A stretch of DNA of 64,000 nucleotides, taken from Anthoceros angustus (Eukaryota > Streptophyta > Anthocerotopsida > Anthocerotales > Anthocerotaceae). Numbering within the stretch: position 1 is the first letter of the stretch; each line of letters begins with the position of its first letter. The stretch lies in contig VJWM01000019.1 in the NCBI GenBank assembly GCA_010909165.1, positions 620,001-684,000 on the forward strand. The letters run 5' to 3'. Below, piece by piece: positions 10,481 through 25,933 of the stretch. A model generated the notes under the pieces. It had not been told where the DNA came from. It made no database searches and was given only the letters and a program-made list of their open reading frames with translations. The translations under genes and the position numbers were made by a program.

Positions 10481-11640
10481 TTTGACTATCTACGGACATT
10501 ACATGAAATATTGGTCCTAGAAATCAAAAGATTTTCGAAAAACATAATAGGAAGTATTGATACTCAATAATGAAATAAACTCTCATGATTTAATCTTATT
10601 AATAATATTATTCTCATAATCACTTTAAATTTGAGAATGATTTTTAAAAAATAAAATGCGCAAATTCAGTTTATTTGGAAAAGAATAAATCAATTCAATT
10701 AGTGCTCCATCAAATGAATCGCTGATTATGGATAATAGTGTATTGTCGATAGCTTGAAATAGCTTTTAAAACTAAAAGTTTTCTTCAAATAATATTGCCT
10801 TTAAACCTAAAAGTTTTTTTAAAAAAAGTGATACAAAGTGTTTATCCTCAAAATAATAAGTGGATTTGAATCGTATTATATATGCATAAATGAGAGTGAT
10901 CCCAAAACTAATGGTATTAAAAAATGCATTTTACAAAACACAAAACGAAGCTTTGATCCTTAAAACAATAGGCGGGATTTAGTCTTAGTATATATGCACA
11001 AGTGAAAATGGTCATGATGTAACTACCCCACCAAATTCACTACAAAAACACAGATCCTCAAAACTACATATAATACAACAGCGAGTGTTCTTCCTCAAAA
11101 CTTTAAGTGATCATAAGTTTGGAGTCTTACTACATATGCACAAGTATTCATTCTCATAACATTAGGTGATCATGAGTTTGAGGTTTGAGTCTAATTACAT
11201 ACATATATACAAGTCTTCCTCCTCAAATTATTGGGTAATTATAAATTTAAGTCTGATTATATATGCACAAATAAAGAGGTTTTGGAAAGTTAAATTCAGT
11301 TTTAGTCCATTGATCATTTAGATTTGTATACCTATTCGTTTGTAGAAGCTATAATATATAAAAGAATCTAAAGACTGGTCTCAAGCTTTATAAGAATATA
11401 TTAAATTTAATAAAAACCTATTATTGACAGTAATCTCAGTTCCAGGTCTCTCTCTCTCTTTGAATCTCTCTCTAAATTGAGATCCTAATTTGATGTAAAA
11501 ATACTAAAACTTAGGAAACAAAATCAAACTAGGTACTAGTATCAGCCTGGTCCTTCTGAAGAAGAGCTTGCCGAGCCCTAGCTCTTTACATAAAGAAGAA
11601 TTCAGCAGGAGGGTAGAATGCAGCTGACACAAAGAGCAAT
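10481..11640. other. AT-rich intergenic DNA
   Basis: Strongly AT-rich, with several loosely similar phrases such as ATATGCACAAGT recurring about every 100 bp (near 10990, 11135 and 11265), suggesting an old, diverged tandem repeat. No gene seen. Confidence 0.5.
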
Positions 11641-11714
11641 ATTTTTATTCTTGATCAACTCCCACGACTGGCAGAGGTAGTGGCACTGCAGCTGAAGTTG
11701 CACCACAGGAAATG

Positions 11715-12800
11715 TCAGCCCGGCAGCGCTGGCAGTTGGACTCCAGCTCTAGATCTGCAAGCAACGCAGGCAGCTGCGCTTTCACTAGTCTCGTATCTCT
11801 CAACGTTTTGGTCAAAACGTTCGCCTTTGTCCTGCTTTTCCCATGAGGTGTCCTGGATAGAGATGTGGTCCAGGCTGGTGTTGGTGGACAGGGATTGGCT
11901 CAGGTCTTCAAACATCTCGTCGTCCAGTCCATCCCAACCATCCAACACCAGCCTCTTGATGCAACAGTTGTGCCTCAACCCCTGGAACAACAATCCTTCC
12001 CTCCTTGTGGCTTTCCATCTGCATCAAGCCAGACATGCGTGTGGATCGATTAAATGCAGCAGCGTCACATGGACTGTCAGACTCACCGTGCGATTCCGAG
12101 GAAGAGGACACACAGTGGCTCTTGTCTAGGGAGTCAAGAGAGGTATCAACACGGCTGCCTATTCAGGATTCTTATCCCGGTCATACTCGATATCAGGCCT
12201 TGTGAGCGTGGTGCTGCGAGCCACAACAGGCAGCCATGTTGATTCCTCTCTTGACTGCCTTGATGATCCACATCCCGAACGGCCCCAAGGTCGCAGTGTA
12301 GGCGAGTGGGTGAGGATGCCGACTACGTGCTGCTCCACGGCAGTCCCTATCTTGCCGTTGCTGTCGGGAAACAAGAGCTGAGAGCCGAGCCCGTGTTGTT
12401 TCGTGGATATGACCTAGTCCTTCCACACTCAGTCCGAATCCCCGCATATCCAGCTCCTTCGAGCTGCGACTGCGTAGCAGCATGGCATCAGCGAGTGCAA
12501 TGTGCACGGTTCCGTCGTCCGCAATCCCTTGAACCAGTACAAGAACAGGCTTTCCAGAGCTGGATTGCACTTTTACCCCTTCAGCAGCGCCCTTGCCTCC
12601 ACGCCCCTTGAGGGTGCCGTCACCCTCTACAACGTACATCCCATACTCGCCCTCGGTATTCAGATCGATAGTCCTCAGGCTCTGGCAGTTGCCGATGGCG
12701 GTCATGATGCACAAGCGCAGCTCTCGCCTGGACTCGACCAGTGTGTCATTTCCCCCGTCCGTGAAGTAGGGTCCCCAGGAACCCTAAGGAGGAGTAAGAG
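11715..12800 (-). pseudogene. Decayed LRR-protein fragment
   Basis: Minus-strand frames contain LRR-like stretches: CIKRLVLDGWDGLDDEMFED with NTSLDHISIQD near 11850-11980, and GNCQSLRTIDLNTEGEYG near 12640-12700. They lie in separate frames interrupted by stops and no splice model joins them. An NLR-type or other LRR protein is possible. The source family is uncertain. Confidence 0.4.
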
Positions 12801-13059
12801 CCTACAAGCTCGACGAGTGGGACTCTAGGCTATGGAGGAGGGAAACCAGCGCGGGAGGAAGAAGACGAGGCGGCTCCAAGGTACGCATCCATGGTACCCC
12901 AAGCTACATCCTCATCCGCCATAGCCCAAACTTCAAAACGTCGTCCTAGCTTCTCCGCGGCTGCCAACAAGCCACCAGGCTTTCTACAGGCAAAGCGCAC
13001 CACAGCAGAACAGAACCCAAGGCGTGGCCCGTCTATGCTCCTCCTCATCCAGATCATGA

Positions 13060-13700
13060 ATTCTGGCAAGTTGCAAGAAAACTCGTGCATCCCATTCCAC
13101 ACTGCTGGCCAACGCGGACAAGCATGCAGTGGAGCAACGTGGACACGCCAGCAAGGTGCATGTAGCTATTTATTACCAGTCTACAGTCCGACGAGGAAAC
13201 CCAGCACACAGCGTGTCCTGCCTCCCCTGACATGTCATGCACTCTGACGATGTATGCTACGAGTGCTGAATGGAGCCCAGCAGAGGGCAAGAAATCGACA
13301 TGGTTGGGTAGCCTGACCTTTCCATCTCCCAATTGCAAGAAAACAAAAGCTTTCCAGCCCTCTTTCCTGGTCCCAAGGCTTCCATGTTTAGCACATGCTT
13401 TGAGAGGAGGCACACAAATGTCACAAACGTTCTGTGATCCCCTGAAGTAACAGCCATCTTGTTGGATGGTTGCAGAAACATACAGGGCCTTTCACCCCGC
13501 AAGCATCACCTTCCACATCACCACGTTTCATCTGGCCGTGTTGTTGTGGTCCAGGCATCATCCAAGCTCACATCTTGCATAATCACCTCACATCCGAGTC
13601 CTGTCCTCCTCTGCTAGCACATGCTTTGAGGAGGCACACAAACGTGACACAGGCCTGGCAGAGTGATTCCCCCTCTTGCATACTTACATAGGCCGCAGAT
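13060..13700 (-). pseudogene. PPR gene remnants
   Basis: Minus-strand fragments such as QACVTFVCLLKACAS (about 13610-13670), PPLKACAKHGSLGTRK (about 13365-13413) and VTFVCLLSKHVLNMEALGPG (about 13370-13430) echo the VTFVCLLQACASVGALQQG phrase of the PPR gene at the window start. They lie in different frames with stops between them. Interpreted as a decayed PPR gene or several inserted pieces. Confidence 0.45.
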
Positions 13701-14123
13701 CGTTCATGTTTCATGTATAAACTTAAAACTATGTTAAGTTTTCTGTTTGAAGTTCATAGTTTTAGTTTATAGCGCTCGTAAAGAACAACGTGTAGCAACA
13801 GCAGTGAGGTAGATAGATAGACTATCGTACATCCTAATTATACGTACATACCTAGTCGGGTGGTACGGAGCTTTTAGCAAGTGTGTTACGCTTCTTCTGG
13901 CTGTGTGAATGGCGCTAAGTGGCGTTGGCGTGGGAGGCTTTTGATGGGACACCAGAGTTTTGGAGGCTGGCTGGGAATGTAGTTTAGAGGACGATGATGT
14001 TGTGGGTATTGGGTTTAAGGAGGAGCGTGGAGCTCCAGGCAGACGCCCAAGGCAGGGCGCGAGGCTGACAGACAGGGGAAGGGGGGCCACTGCCGCAGCA
14101 GGTAGGTGCAGGGAAGTTGCGGG

Positions 14124-17100
14124 ATGGAATCCTCGCTGCTGGCCTCCCCAGCAGCTGTGGGCAGCAGGGGGGCTCCCTCCGCCTGCTGCTCCAGCAGTAG
14201 GGACGCCTTGTCGGGCTCGGGAGTCCGGTTGAAGGCCACCTCCAGCTCCTGCCACTCCGCCAAGCATTGGAGCGGCCACCACCGGGCCAGCCTGCACCGC
14301 GGGGTCACCGGAATTTGGGCTTCTCGGCAGGAGGCCTGTTGGGCCGCTTGGATCTGCCCCTGCCTCTGGGCGATGCCGATGACGCCGACTGGCGGGACAG
14401 GGAATTCAGGCTGCAGCCGGCCGCCTCGGACGCGCCCCGGAGGCGGGAGTCCCGGCCCAGGAAGGCCCAGCGGGCGGCGGCCTCGGTCTCGTCCGAGAGC
14501 TCTGGTGTAAGGACCGGCACGGAGGGGGAGAATTTGTCCCTCCCGTTGAATGCGGACTTGGCGACCATCGCTGTCGGCGGGGGAGCATTGCTGGTGGCTG
14601 TGGTCGGTAAGTGCGGATGTGGGTTGCGTTCGGAAGGATTGCTGGGTGCGGGAGGTGAAAGTGGGTGACGGATTGCCTGTTCCGCAGTGGCGGTTAAGCT
14701 GGCGGGGAAATTGAAGGCGCTCATTCCCATGATGAAGATTTCTGGGTCCGAGATACCCGGCGCCGAGAAGAAATTTTCGTGGGAGTCCATGTCCCGGCTG
14801 AACGAGTTTGCTAAGGAATTGCGGACGTTTCGGGTTGTGGACATGACAGGTGAGCGCTGACCGGTGGCGTGTGCTGGACAGGGTCTGCCCAAGACTCTTG
14901 CTTCTAGGGTTGTGGTTGGGTAGCTCAATTTACTCACCGAGCTGGGCTATGAATGCAGGACGGAAGTTTGGTGACGAGGGGTTTATCTTTGTGGCAGAAA
15001 GTTTGGCTTTTAACGAGGTGGGTTGTTGCTGCCAAGGTCTTGGACGGTCTGTTGTTCACATTTTGATTATTCATGTGCGTCCTATGAAGTGTGATGGCCC
15101 CGTTGTGTCAGACTGTGGAGTCAATCGACTTCTCGGCTAACAACATCACGGCATTGGGGATAAAAGCTCTTTCACAAGTGCTGCCTACCAACAGTTTTCT
15201 GAAGACGTTGAATTTATCAGGGAACAACATTGGTGATGAAGGAGCAAAGGTGTGGTCCGTTTGTCAGACTACCCTCTGTTTTCTGGTTAATCTGATGGCT
15301 TTTGACGATGAGATAAGGTGGGGTTGGGGAGAGGGGGTACACCAGGCTGACCTGAGTCTTGTGCTGGCATAGGAACTCGCAGTTGTTCTGGAGAAAAATT
15401 TTGGTATTGAGAAGTTGATTCTGAACAGCATTAATGTGGGTGATGAGGTAAGCTGATGTCCCTTTATGGATGCTCATGTTTCAGTTGCACATGTCTCGTG
15501 TGTTTCGGTGGAGTCCATTAGTTCGTCTGCTCACTTATTTGGTGCAGGGAGCTAGAGCAATTGCAGAGATGCTCAAGAAGAATAAGAAAATCTCGCATTT
15601 AGAGCTGAACAACAACATCATTGACTACTCTGTAAGAATGCACAACCTTGAAACAGCCCCTCTTTTGGCTCTGCTTGGTGCAGTTGAGGTGAAGTCATCT
15701 CTAGTGTTGTTCTGACATGTTTTATGGCTTTCTTTGCAGGGATTTGCTGCTCTGGCTGAAGCCCTCCAATCTACAACAACACTGAAAATTATACATTTGA
15801 AGTAAGCATCTGCATCAGTGGCTGTGTCTTGGAAGGGTGTCACATTCCATACGTGAAAATCATTTTGCTTGTCGCAGGGGAAACTATGCAGGTCCGCTGG
15901 GTGCTTCTGCATTTGCCAAAGGGTTGGAGGTCAATAAGTCCCTTTATGTGAGCTCACACTTTGACTCCTGGAGGAACTAGGTTATGCAACTTTCTTGTCT
16001 CCTCCAAATTTTGTCCCCTTTTGAAGTAACTAGGAAGCATGACTGCAGGAGCTTCACATCCATGGCAATGATATTGGAAATGAAGGTGCCAGGACTCTAA
16101 TGCAGGGCCTGATGTCTCACAAAGGTCAGACATGTTCCTGTCTCGGACTTGCTGCCTTTCCTCAACGGGCTATTTGCACTATATCAATCTGTTCAATTGA
16201 TGACTTAAATGTCGGGTCTCCTTCAGGCAAGCTGTTGTCTTTGGACATTGGAAACAACAGCATTGGAGGAAAGGGAGCTTTCCACTTGGCTGAGTATATC
16301 AAAAAGACAAAAAGCTTGCAGTGGTTGAATGCGTACATGAACGACATGGGAGATGAGGTTTGTAAAGCAGCCGATGATTTATGTCCACTATCTCTTTCCA
16401 CCAATGAGAGGAAGTCTGAATGTCCATTTCTTAAAAGGGTTTCTAGGTTTCGGTTTCTCATGGGTCTGTATTGTGCTCTTTCAGGGGGCTGAGAGGATTG
16501 CAGAGGCTTTGAAGCGGAACAAGAGTGTTAATTCTATTGATCTGGTAAGATTCAAACCTATTCGCGACCGTATGGCAAACCATGCCTCTCTTAAAAAGTC
16601 TGACAGCCAAATGCTGCTCATGTTGTAGGGAGGAAATAATATTACCGCATTGGGTACTGGGCACATTGCCAGTGCATTGAAGGAAAACTCCACAATAACA
16701 AGTGTAAGATTTCTCATCGGTTCCACAATTCGTGCTGGTGTTGTCCGGGTGTGGATCTGTGACTACATCGGATGCCATGAACTGCAGTTGGACTTCAGTT
16801 ACAACCCTATTGGACCGGATGGTGCCAAGGTGCTGTCCGACGTCCTGAAATTCCACGGGAAGATTGAGATCCTGAAGCTCGGCTGGTGTCAGGTGTGTGC
16901 ATCTGGTCTCTGATGGGCTGTTTAATCCTCTCTGCTTGTATGCGGCTTTTCCACATGCCCTTCCTGATATGTTGCTTGTGTTAGATCGGAGTGAAGGGAA
17001 CGGAGTACTTTTGCGACGCTTTGCAATTCAATTCCACAATTGCAACTTTGGATCTTCGGGCTAATGGGTTGGGTGACGATGTGAGTCTTGCCTCAACATT

Positions 17101-17646
17101 AGCCTCTTACTCCATCTCGTGTTCCCATCACACACGAGGGTTGGCACAGCGGCCGCAAGGAAGTGACTCCTTGATGTCCAATGGTTGGTGCAGGGTGCAG
17201 CTGCTTTTGCCCGGAGCCTGAGAGTCGTGAACGAAACCCTCACCTCCATCGATCTGGGGTTCAACGAAATCAGAGTGAGTGGGCCTTTTGTCCAATTTTA
17301 AAATGTTCTGGGACCCATTGTCGAAAAGCTCGTCCTCAGAGCTCTCAACCACTCCATTCCTATGCATTCAGGATAAGGGAGCGTTTGCCCTCGCCCAAGC
17401 TTTGAAAGCGAACGGAGAGGCAGCCGTCACCACCTTGAACCTCACAAGCAATTTCTTCACCAAGTACGGCAAAGTAAGTGAAGTCCTACACATGTCCGGC
17501 TGTCCCCTCGTCCTTCAAGCTGCAGCCGTTAAACAACCCAGAACCTCATGTGAGCTCGTGCTGGTTGTTGTCAGGTGGCCCTAACAGAAGCCAAGGACCT
17601 AGTCAGCGAAATGAACGACGGCAAGGAGGTGAACATATACTTCTGA
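14124..17646 (+). CDS. Ribonuclease-inhibitor-type LRR protein, possibly plastid-targeted
   Basis: Seventeen exons, the last sixteen unambiguous: 14688-14849, 14959-15017, 15112-15249, 15373-15447, 15548-15631, 15740-15801, 15878-15947, 16049-16124, 16227-16357, 16485-16544, 16629-16703, 16788-16892, 16985-17080, 17194-17274, 17372-17473 and 17575-17646. Most are phase 0 and carry about one 25-28-residue LRR each, with LxLSxNNIGDEGAK-type repeats. Exon 1 ends at 14606. Its LRR-linked frame has no ATG after the stop at 14198, whereas the ATG at 14124 opens an overlapping frame beginning MESSLLASPAAVGSRG that looks like a transit peptide, so a frameshift or missed small intron is likely. The architecture recalls the plant EMB2004-like RNI family; that link is from memory. 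Confidence 0.75.
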
Positions 17647-19208
17647 ATGGCAGGGCCAGCTGACGAAACCACCTTGAGGGGAGAGCAACCAGATCTGCTG
17701 TACATTACCGGAAGTCAGTCTTGAGGAGAAGGTGGTCAGTTTTGCCGTAGATAGCAGCAAGCTCTGGGAATCGTGATCTTACCCATCACATCAGACACTA
17801 GTTCATAGCCCGCTAGGCTGTATCACCCTGGCTTAGGTCTTACCAAGGGGAGCATTCATCTCCGGAAAGCCAGAGCTTGCTACCATATATCATAGCCATC
17901 GGTAAAATGAGCAACAGCTACAGGCTTCCAAATCATGGCGCACATCACCCTGTCCCTGCTTGTACATTCCGGATCCGTGCTTGCTGAGGATCACGACAGA
18001 AGTGTTGGTAGACACGGACAAGGCCCCGAGACGCCCGTGCAGGTTGTCATCCCTCGGAGTACTGGTTACACACATGATTGCCAGTCTCGCTCATTCCGGC
18101 GCTGGGATGAATTGACGAGCCGGGAGCCAGCGTCGTGGCAGATACTGTTTGGCTCAACTAACACCAGCACAACGCCAGCGCTCCCTAGTGGCCTCCGCCA
18201 TGCCCGTCCTCGGCGCTAAACCAGGAATGAACTCACACAAATAATCGTACCAAATCAAACACATAATAATAGTAATGCCCATCAACAGGAGGCAAGAGAC
18301 GAATCAGACGATGCAGCTCCATCGCTAGCTGTCGGTGGCGGATGTGTGTTGCACACAACAGAACAGAACAGAACAGAACAGATGTAGTCTAATGGGGGAT
18401 GTAATATTTTGTGGGTTGTTCTCCTCCTTCCAAGATAACGCAACGTCGGCGTTGGACAGCAAACCCAAAAAACGTGTTTGTCGACAAAAGAAAACCTGCT
18501 CTGCCTCCGTTAGCTTGGCAGACAAGAAGTCGCTTCCCGACGTGGCAAGACTTGCAAGGAAGACTGGCAGCCGATTGACGGGAAAAAAAAATCCTTGTGC
18601 AGGCCGAACAGAGAGAAAATGAAGGCCTACTGTTGGCCGCGCAGGAAGAGGAACGTCTTTCTAAAAGAGGGATACAGGTTGGACAGGGGAAACGGAGCGA
18701 AAAAGGGCGGAAACTGAGAGAAACGAGCAGGTCCCGCCTGCGTGCCTGCCCAGTGCCCAGCCTGGGCTGCAGGCAGGCTGCTGCTGTGCTGGGCGTGCAC
18801 GCGTCTCCGTTAGTTCGTCCGTCGTTCCTCGAACGAGCTACGCCAGCCAAGGAACGAACGCGCGCCTTCTCTTCTCTTCGCTTCGCTTTGCTTTGCTCTG
18901 CTTAGCGTTGCTTAGCATCTACTCCACATTCACCGCCCGCGCCGTCCCGGCTTTGCACGCCTGCCTTCCCATTTCCCTCGCCGCCGTCGTGTTACCGCCC
19001 CTTCTCCCACTGCTGTGCGCTGTACCCGGTCCAGCCGTGTGAAACCACCGACTTCCGCTGTCGCGGAAGCAGGCCCGGCGGGGGAGCGTACGGGGAGGAA
19101 GCTGGACGACGAAGAAGAAGGGAGCTGCTGTTGCGTCGCCCACAAGCATTTGGTGGGTTGGGGCCAGTTCGCGCGTTCGTGACTCGGTTCCCCAGCTTTC
19201 GGTGTTGG
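17647..19208. other. Intergenic region
   Basis: Holds the 3' UTR of the LRR gene and the upstream region of the CDPK. An AGAAC pentamer runs about five times near 18357-18382, and a CT-rich CTTCG/CTTTG run lies at 18868-18905. No conserved coding frame was recognised. Confidence 0.4.
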
Positions 19209-19217
19209 GTATATATG
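19209..19217 (+). promoter_or_regulatory. Possible TATA box of the CDPK gene
   Basis: GTATATATG lies about 430 bp upstream of the CDPK start codon in otherwise GC-rich DNA. The long leader this implies contains several ATGs, including those of short overlapping frames between 19545 and 19760, which may act as upstream ORFs. Motif and position only. Confidence 0.35.
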
Positions 19218-19642
19218 TGGCTTGTGTGGAAGGACTTGGGTGCTGGCAAAGGCATGAATTCTGAGCTCGGGCTGCTACGCGGGAGCTGAGGCGGGAGGCT
19301 GGAGTTGGGTAGCTGATCCGGTGCTGGCATTGAGCTGGGAGCTTGGTGGGTTATTCCCGTGGTGGGCTGGTTCCGGAGAGGCCTGGCAGGTGTGGGGAAG
19401 CGGCATTTCGGAGCGCCCTAGATTGGTTGTGGGATTGGATGTGGGGGGGATTCGGCTGGGACACAGATCCGCCAGGAAGCCGACTCCAATTTCGCAGCGC
19501 CGGTCCGGGTGATCTGGGAGGCGTTTGGGATTGAGGGGTAGATTTTGGAATCGGAGTGGATGGTAGTGGAGGGGTGGCAGCGCATGTGTGAAGGTTGTGA
19601 AAGGAGTTTGGGAAGTTGTGGAGTCAGACGTGAGGGGAAAGC

Positions 19643-22422
<2,780 letters not shown>

Positions 22423-23759
22423 GACCACAGTTATGACAGTATGTGTATGCAACAGAGCTCCAAGAGTGGTTGCGGGAAAAGAGACTTCAGAACAAGACGG
22501 GAGACCAGCCTAAGGGCAATGGTGGTTGCACGAAGGAGAGCACAGAACAGGACCGGCTGGCAGCTTAAGCAATTCGGAGTGGTGGATGGCTACGAACTCC
22601 TTATCCTTGTGTAAACTATGAGACCTGGGACAGAGTCTAGTGTGATGCTCAGATGTCACCAGGACTTTGGCCTTGATTAAGGGATGCGAGGAATTCAATT
22701 TCACTCTCTGCTCTACCAAATAGAAGCAGTTGCCGTGAAGCACCTGGAAGAATGCCAGCAGGTGACAAGCGCAGGGATTTGAATCCACATCAGGTGTTGC
22801 TGCCATGCTATTTTGCAACTCCGTGGTTCACTCTCCTCCTCGGCAGTCCAAGTATGTCGATGTATACTGAGTTTGAATCTAAATGGCCTAGTGTGAAATG
22901 GCCAACCATTGGAAGGTCAAGAAATGGCTCCCTGCCGTCGAATGCGCTGGAACACACTAGTTGCAGTGCCCATGACAAGTGAGGCGATTTGATACAGAAG
23001 TGTTGGCTTGTCGACGGTTCACAACTGACTCAAGTATTGCCAAGCAGCAGGCAAGCTAGTTTTAGTGTCTTTCCGGGATGTTCTCACGTTTGAAGAGTTG
23101 TTGCTGGTGCGGACAGGCTGTCTTAGAATACCAGATCTGATTTTGGCAGTATGTAGTGGCTGTTTTTCGAAGATGAAATGTATAATCTGGATTGCATCTA
23201 TGTACTCGGTATACAATGTTGAACCAGGTTGTCAGTACAACAAGAAACGCCATTGTCTGCTAATCTACTCATCGTCTACAATCGGCTGCGACCAGTTGAA
23301 GTTTTCTATGTTGGACCAGCAGCTGCCATTCGGGTTGAGCCTTGAATGGGGATGGAACAAGGGGATTAGACCTAGGATGGAGATTGAGCCCTTGTTCGAT
23401 GGCCACTTTGACTTATGACGTCAATATCTTTCACCATGTTGTTCCCCTGCTGTGAAAAAGCAATTTCTCCCCAATCAGATAGGCCTCCATGAATCACCTG
23501 GTGGTCGAGCAAATCGTCCGCTAGGCTTGGGCTGGTTCCTCGGGACGAGGCCTTCCCATCGATACCTGACGGCCATTAAGGCTGAGGGTACGGCCTACGT
23601 CATCACGGGGGACAACGTCACCCGTCACGGGGTTGTGGCCACTTGGCACGCCATTGCCGTATGTACGTCCACGAAGAAATTCATTTTACCAAGTATGGTT
23701 GATCCAGTGAAAAGGATGGTTTTAATAGATTAAAAGGATTGGATAATGCGATACATATA
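22423..23759. other. 3' flank of the CDPK, no gene recognised
   Basis: Unique-looking sequence with short unrelated frames on both strands. Nothing conserved was recognised, apart from a GC-rich stretch at 23560-23660 that reads as a short frame without known similarity. Confidence 0.4.
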
Positions 23760-24124
23760 TGGTTTTTTAATTTTGAGCCAAACGCGTGGCGACAGGTCAG
23801 TGAGTCGGTGCATGGCCTTGTCCTCCTCTGATGCGCTGGGTGAAGTATATAATATGGCCTTGCCCTTATCTGGTGATATAGAATGCTCTGAGTGATGTGT
23901 TCCTGCACGGGATGAGTTGTGTGATGAATGAGCTACCCTCGGGGCTGTTGTGGTGAGGTGGGGTTGGATTGATTACTTCAAGGCCGATCAGGAATCGGCT
24001 TTGCAGCCCCTCGAAGTTGTGTGGACTGAGCGCATCGTGAACGGGTGGGGTTACCAGCAGAGGCTCTGATGCTGAGGCGTCGTAGGTGAGTCAGGGTCCG
24101 CAAGCGACCTGAGACTGGTGCGCA

Positions 24125-24300
24125 CGGCGCGGTGGCGGACTCCTGGTTCACCTACGCCGCGTCTGCGTCAAATCATGTGCGCAACAGTCTGTATGCCAGG
24201 CTCGAGAATTCCCCCTGAAGATGTTGTCTACAGCGCACGCAAGCGCTTCATCGTGAGCTGGAAGAATGACGTGGAGGTCTCGTGGAAGGTGTGCTACCAT
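24125..24300 (+). pseudogene. Possible polyphenol oxidase C-terminal remnant
   Basis: GGTTCACCTACGCCGC reads SWFTYAASAS in one frame, resembling PWLTYDASAA of the intact polyphenol oxidase at 36725-36760. It is followed by broken frames. The counterpart in copy B is near 30370-30480. Weak but repeated in both duplicates. Confidence 0.35.
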
Positions 24301-25933
24301 GTCCGCTCTCATTTCGGTATCTGCAACTTGTGGCGATTTGGTAGGGCCTGGCAGTGCTGTCTTCTTCGTAAACTGAAACGACTGGTCTTAGGTCTTGCAT
24401 GTCTTTAATTGCCGATGCTTTAAATGGTCTTCAAGGCGAGTCTACTTGGTATTGCCTCGGCCACAGTGACTGCTCCGGTTTCCTCACAAGACAGATGCCT
24501 GTTTCAGAGAAGCAGAAAGGCGTCTGTGACCTCTCTCTGATATGGTCAGAGTCAAGGAAGTGCAGCGAACTTGTGCAGTTTTGTGCTGTGGTGAGATGAG
24601 GCTCTCTGCGGGGGCGAATTCCCCGAGCTCCACTCCCGTGTCCTCTCGAAGGAGGAGCATGTAACTCTCATACTATCTTATCCCATGAGGTTTCTTACTT
24701 GTGTTCCAGGTGACTTGTTGTGTGAAATGTTGGTGAAGCAGAAGTATATCTGAGAACACAAGTATAGAAAAACTTGTCAGAGCCCTATCAACTTCTTTGA
24801 TGCAGAGCAGGCCGCAGACTCTCCAGGCCGCAAACTTTTGTCGCTGCAAACTTTCCAAGCAGCAAGCTATGCAAACCACAAACTTAGAAAGCTCAACTTG
24901 GGGACAAGTGATGCATAATCCTAGCTGCAGATGAACATGTGAGGATGTGGTTAGATTGGTTTTCGAAAGCCGATATCGCTCAACGTGCTTTGTCCACAGC
25001 TTGAAACGACGTTGGAAACAGTGATGAGGCCAGTACTGCATTGGAGGGTTACCACGTCTTGCATGTGTTGTGATACTACCACCTGTGCGGTCACTGGTGC
25101 TGGAACATGAAGTCAAGTGGGGTCGCAGCTTGCAAGCCACCAGTAGGGAAAGCACTTTTCCAACGTCCTGAGAAAGGTGAACGTGGTGAACGGTGAAGGA
25201 GATTTCCCTCTCACCCATGTCTTCCCGGCAGACTTGCGGGATGGTAGGACGATGGGATGGCACAAGCAACCTGGGACGGTAGTATGCGCTTCTAGCCCTC
25301 GAGATTTGCCATCTCCAGGGTCGTTCCCGCAGACATGAAATCCTAAAATGAGGGGCCTCCATAGCTTACATACAACGCACCGGAAACCGGAAGCAGCGGT
25401 TGGCACGGGTGTTTCGGGACGCGTGCCGCCATGGCCGTTGTCCGCAGAGCTCTCTCATCCATATTTGGCAGAGCTCGCTTGCTGGTCCTTGAACGTGCCT
25501 AGCTCTCTCTACTGACAACCGTCAAGAACTACAAAATGTCTCTGCTTTTGCGCAAGAAAGGAGTCACCTGCACACTTTGCAAAGACAGTTGACGAGATCC
25601 GTCCCTCCAGGCGAGGATCAGATCCGTCCACCTCATATTCAAACTTCCATTTGCGGGGACTAGCCCCCTTTGAGGGCCTTTTAGTGGGTCCTTCCCCACT
25701 CCCTCGGTGCAGATGGGACTTCCCATCTCAGCACATCTGTAACGTCTCCGCATTCCCTTCCATCCAAGTCGTGTTCATTCGCTCCTCAACCCTGCGTGTT
25801 CTCACCGTAACCAGCTCCCACGTCGTGGTATTTGGAAGCAGTTAGTCGGACGAGAAGGACAGTCGTTGGTGAGCACAAGGTTGGTCCTTGGCCAGCCGAC
25901 ATGGCAGCGACACCGGTGCATCAAAAGAGCTCT

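Noticed and set aside
10282-10570. Repetitive open frames on both strands (for example repeated VKKSVEYSEAII)
   Set aside because: The 36-bp unit is a multiple of three, so frames stay open by chance.
22510-22818. Minus-strand frame of 102 codons downstream of the CDPK
   Set aside because: Lies in the likely CDPK 3' UTR and has no recognised similarity.
25901-25933. Upstream ATG for dirigent copy 1
   Set aside because: The corresponding site in copy 2 is not an ATG, and the residues added do not improve the signal peptide.
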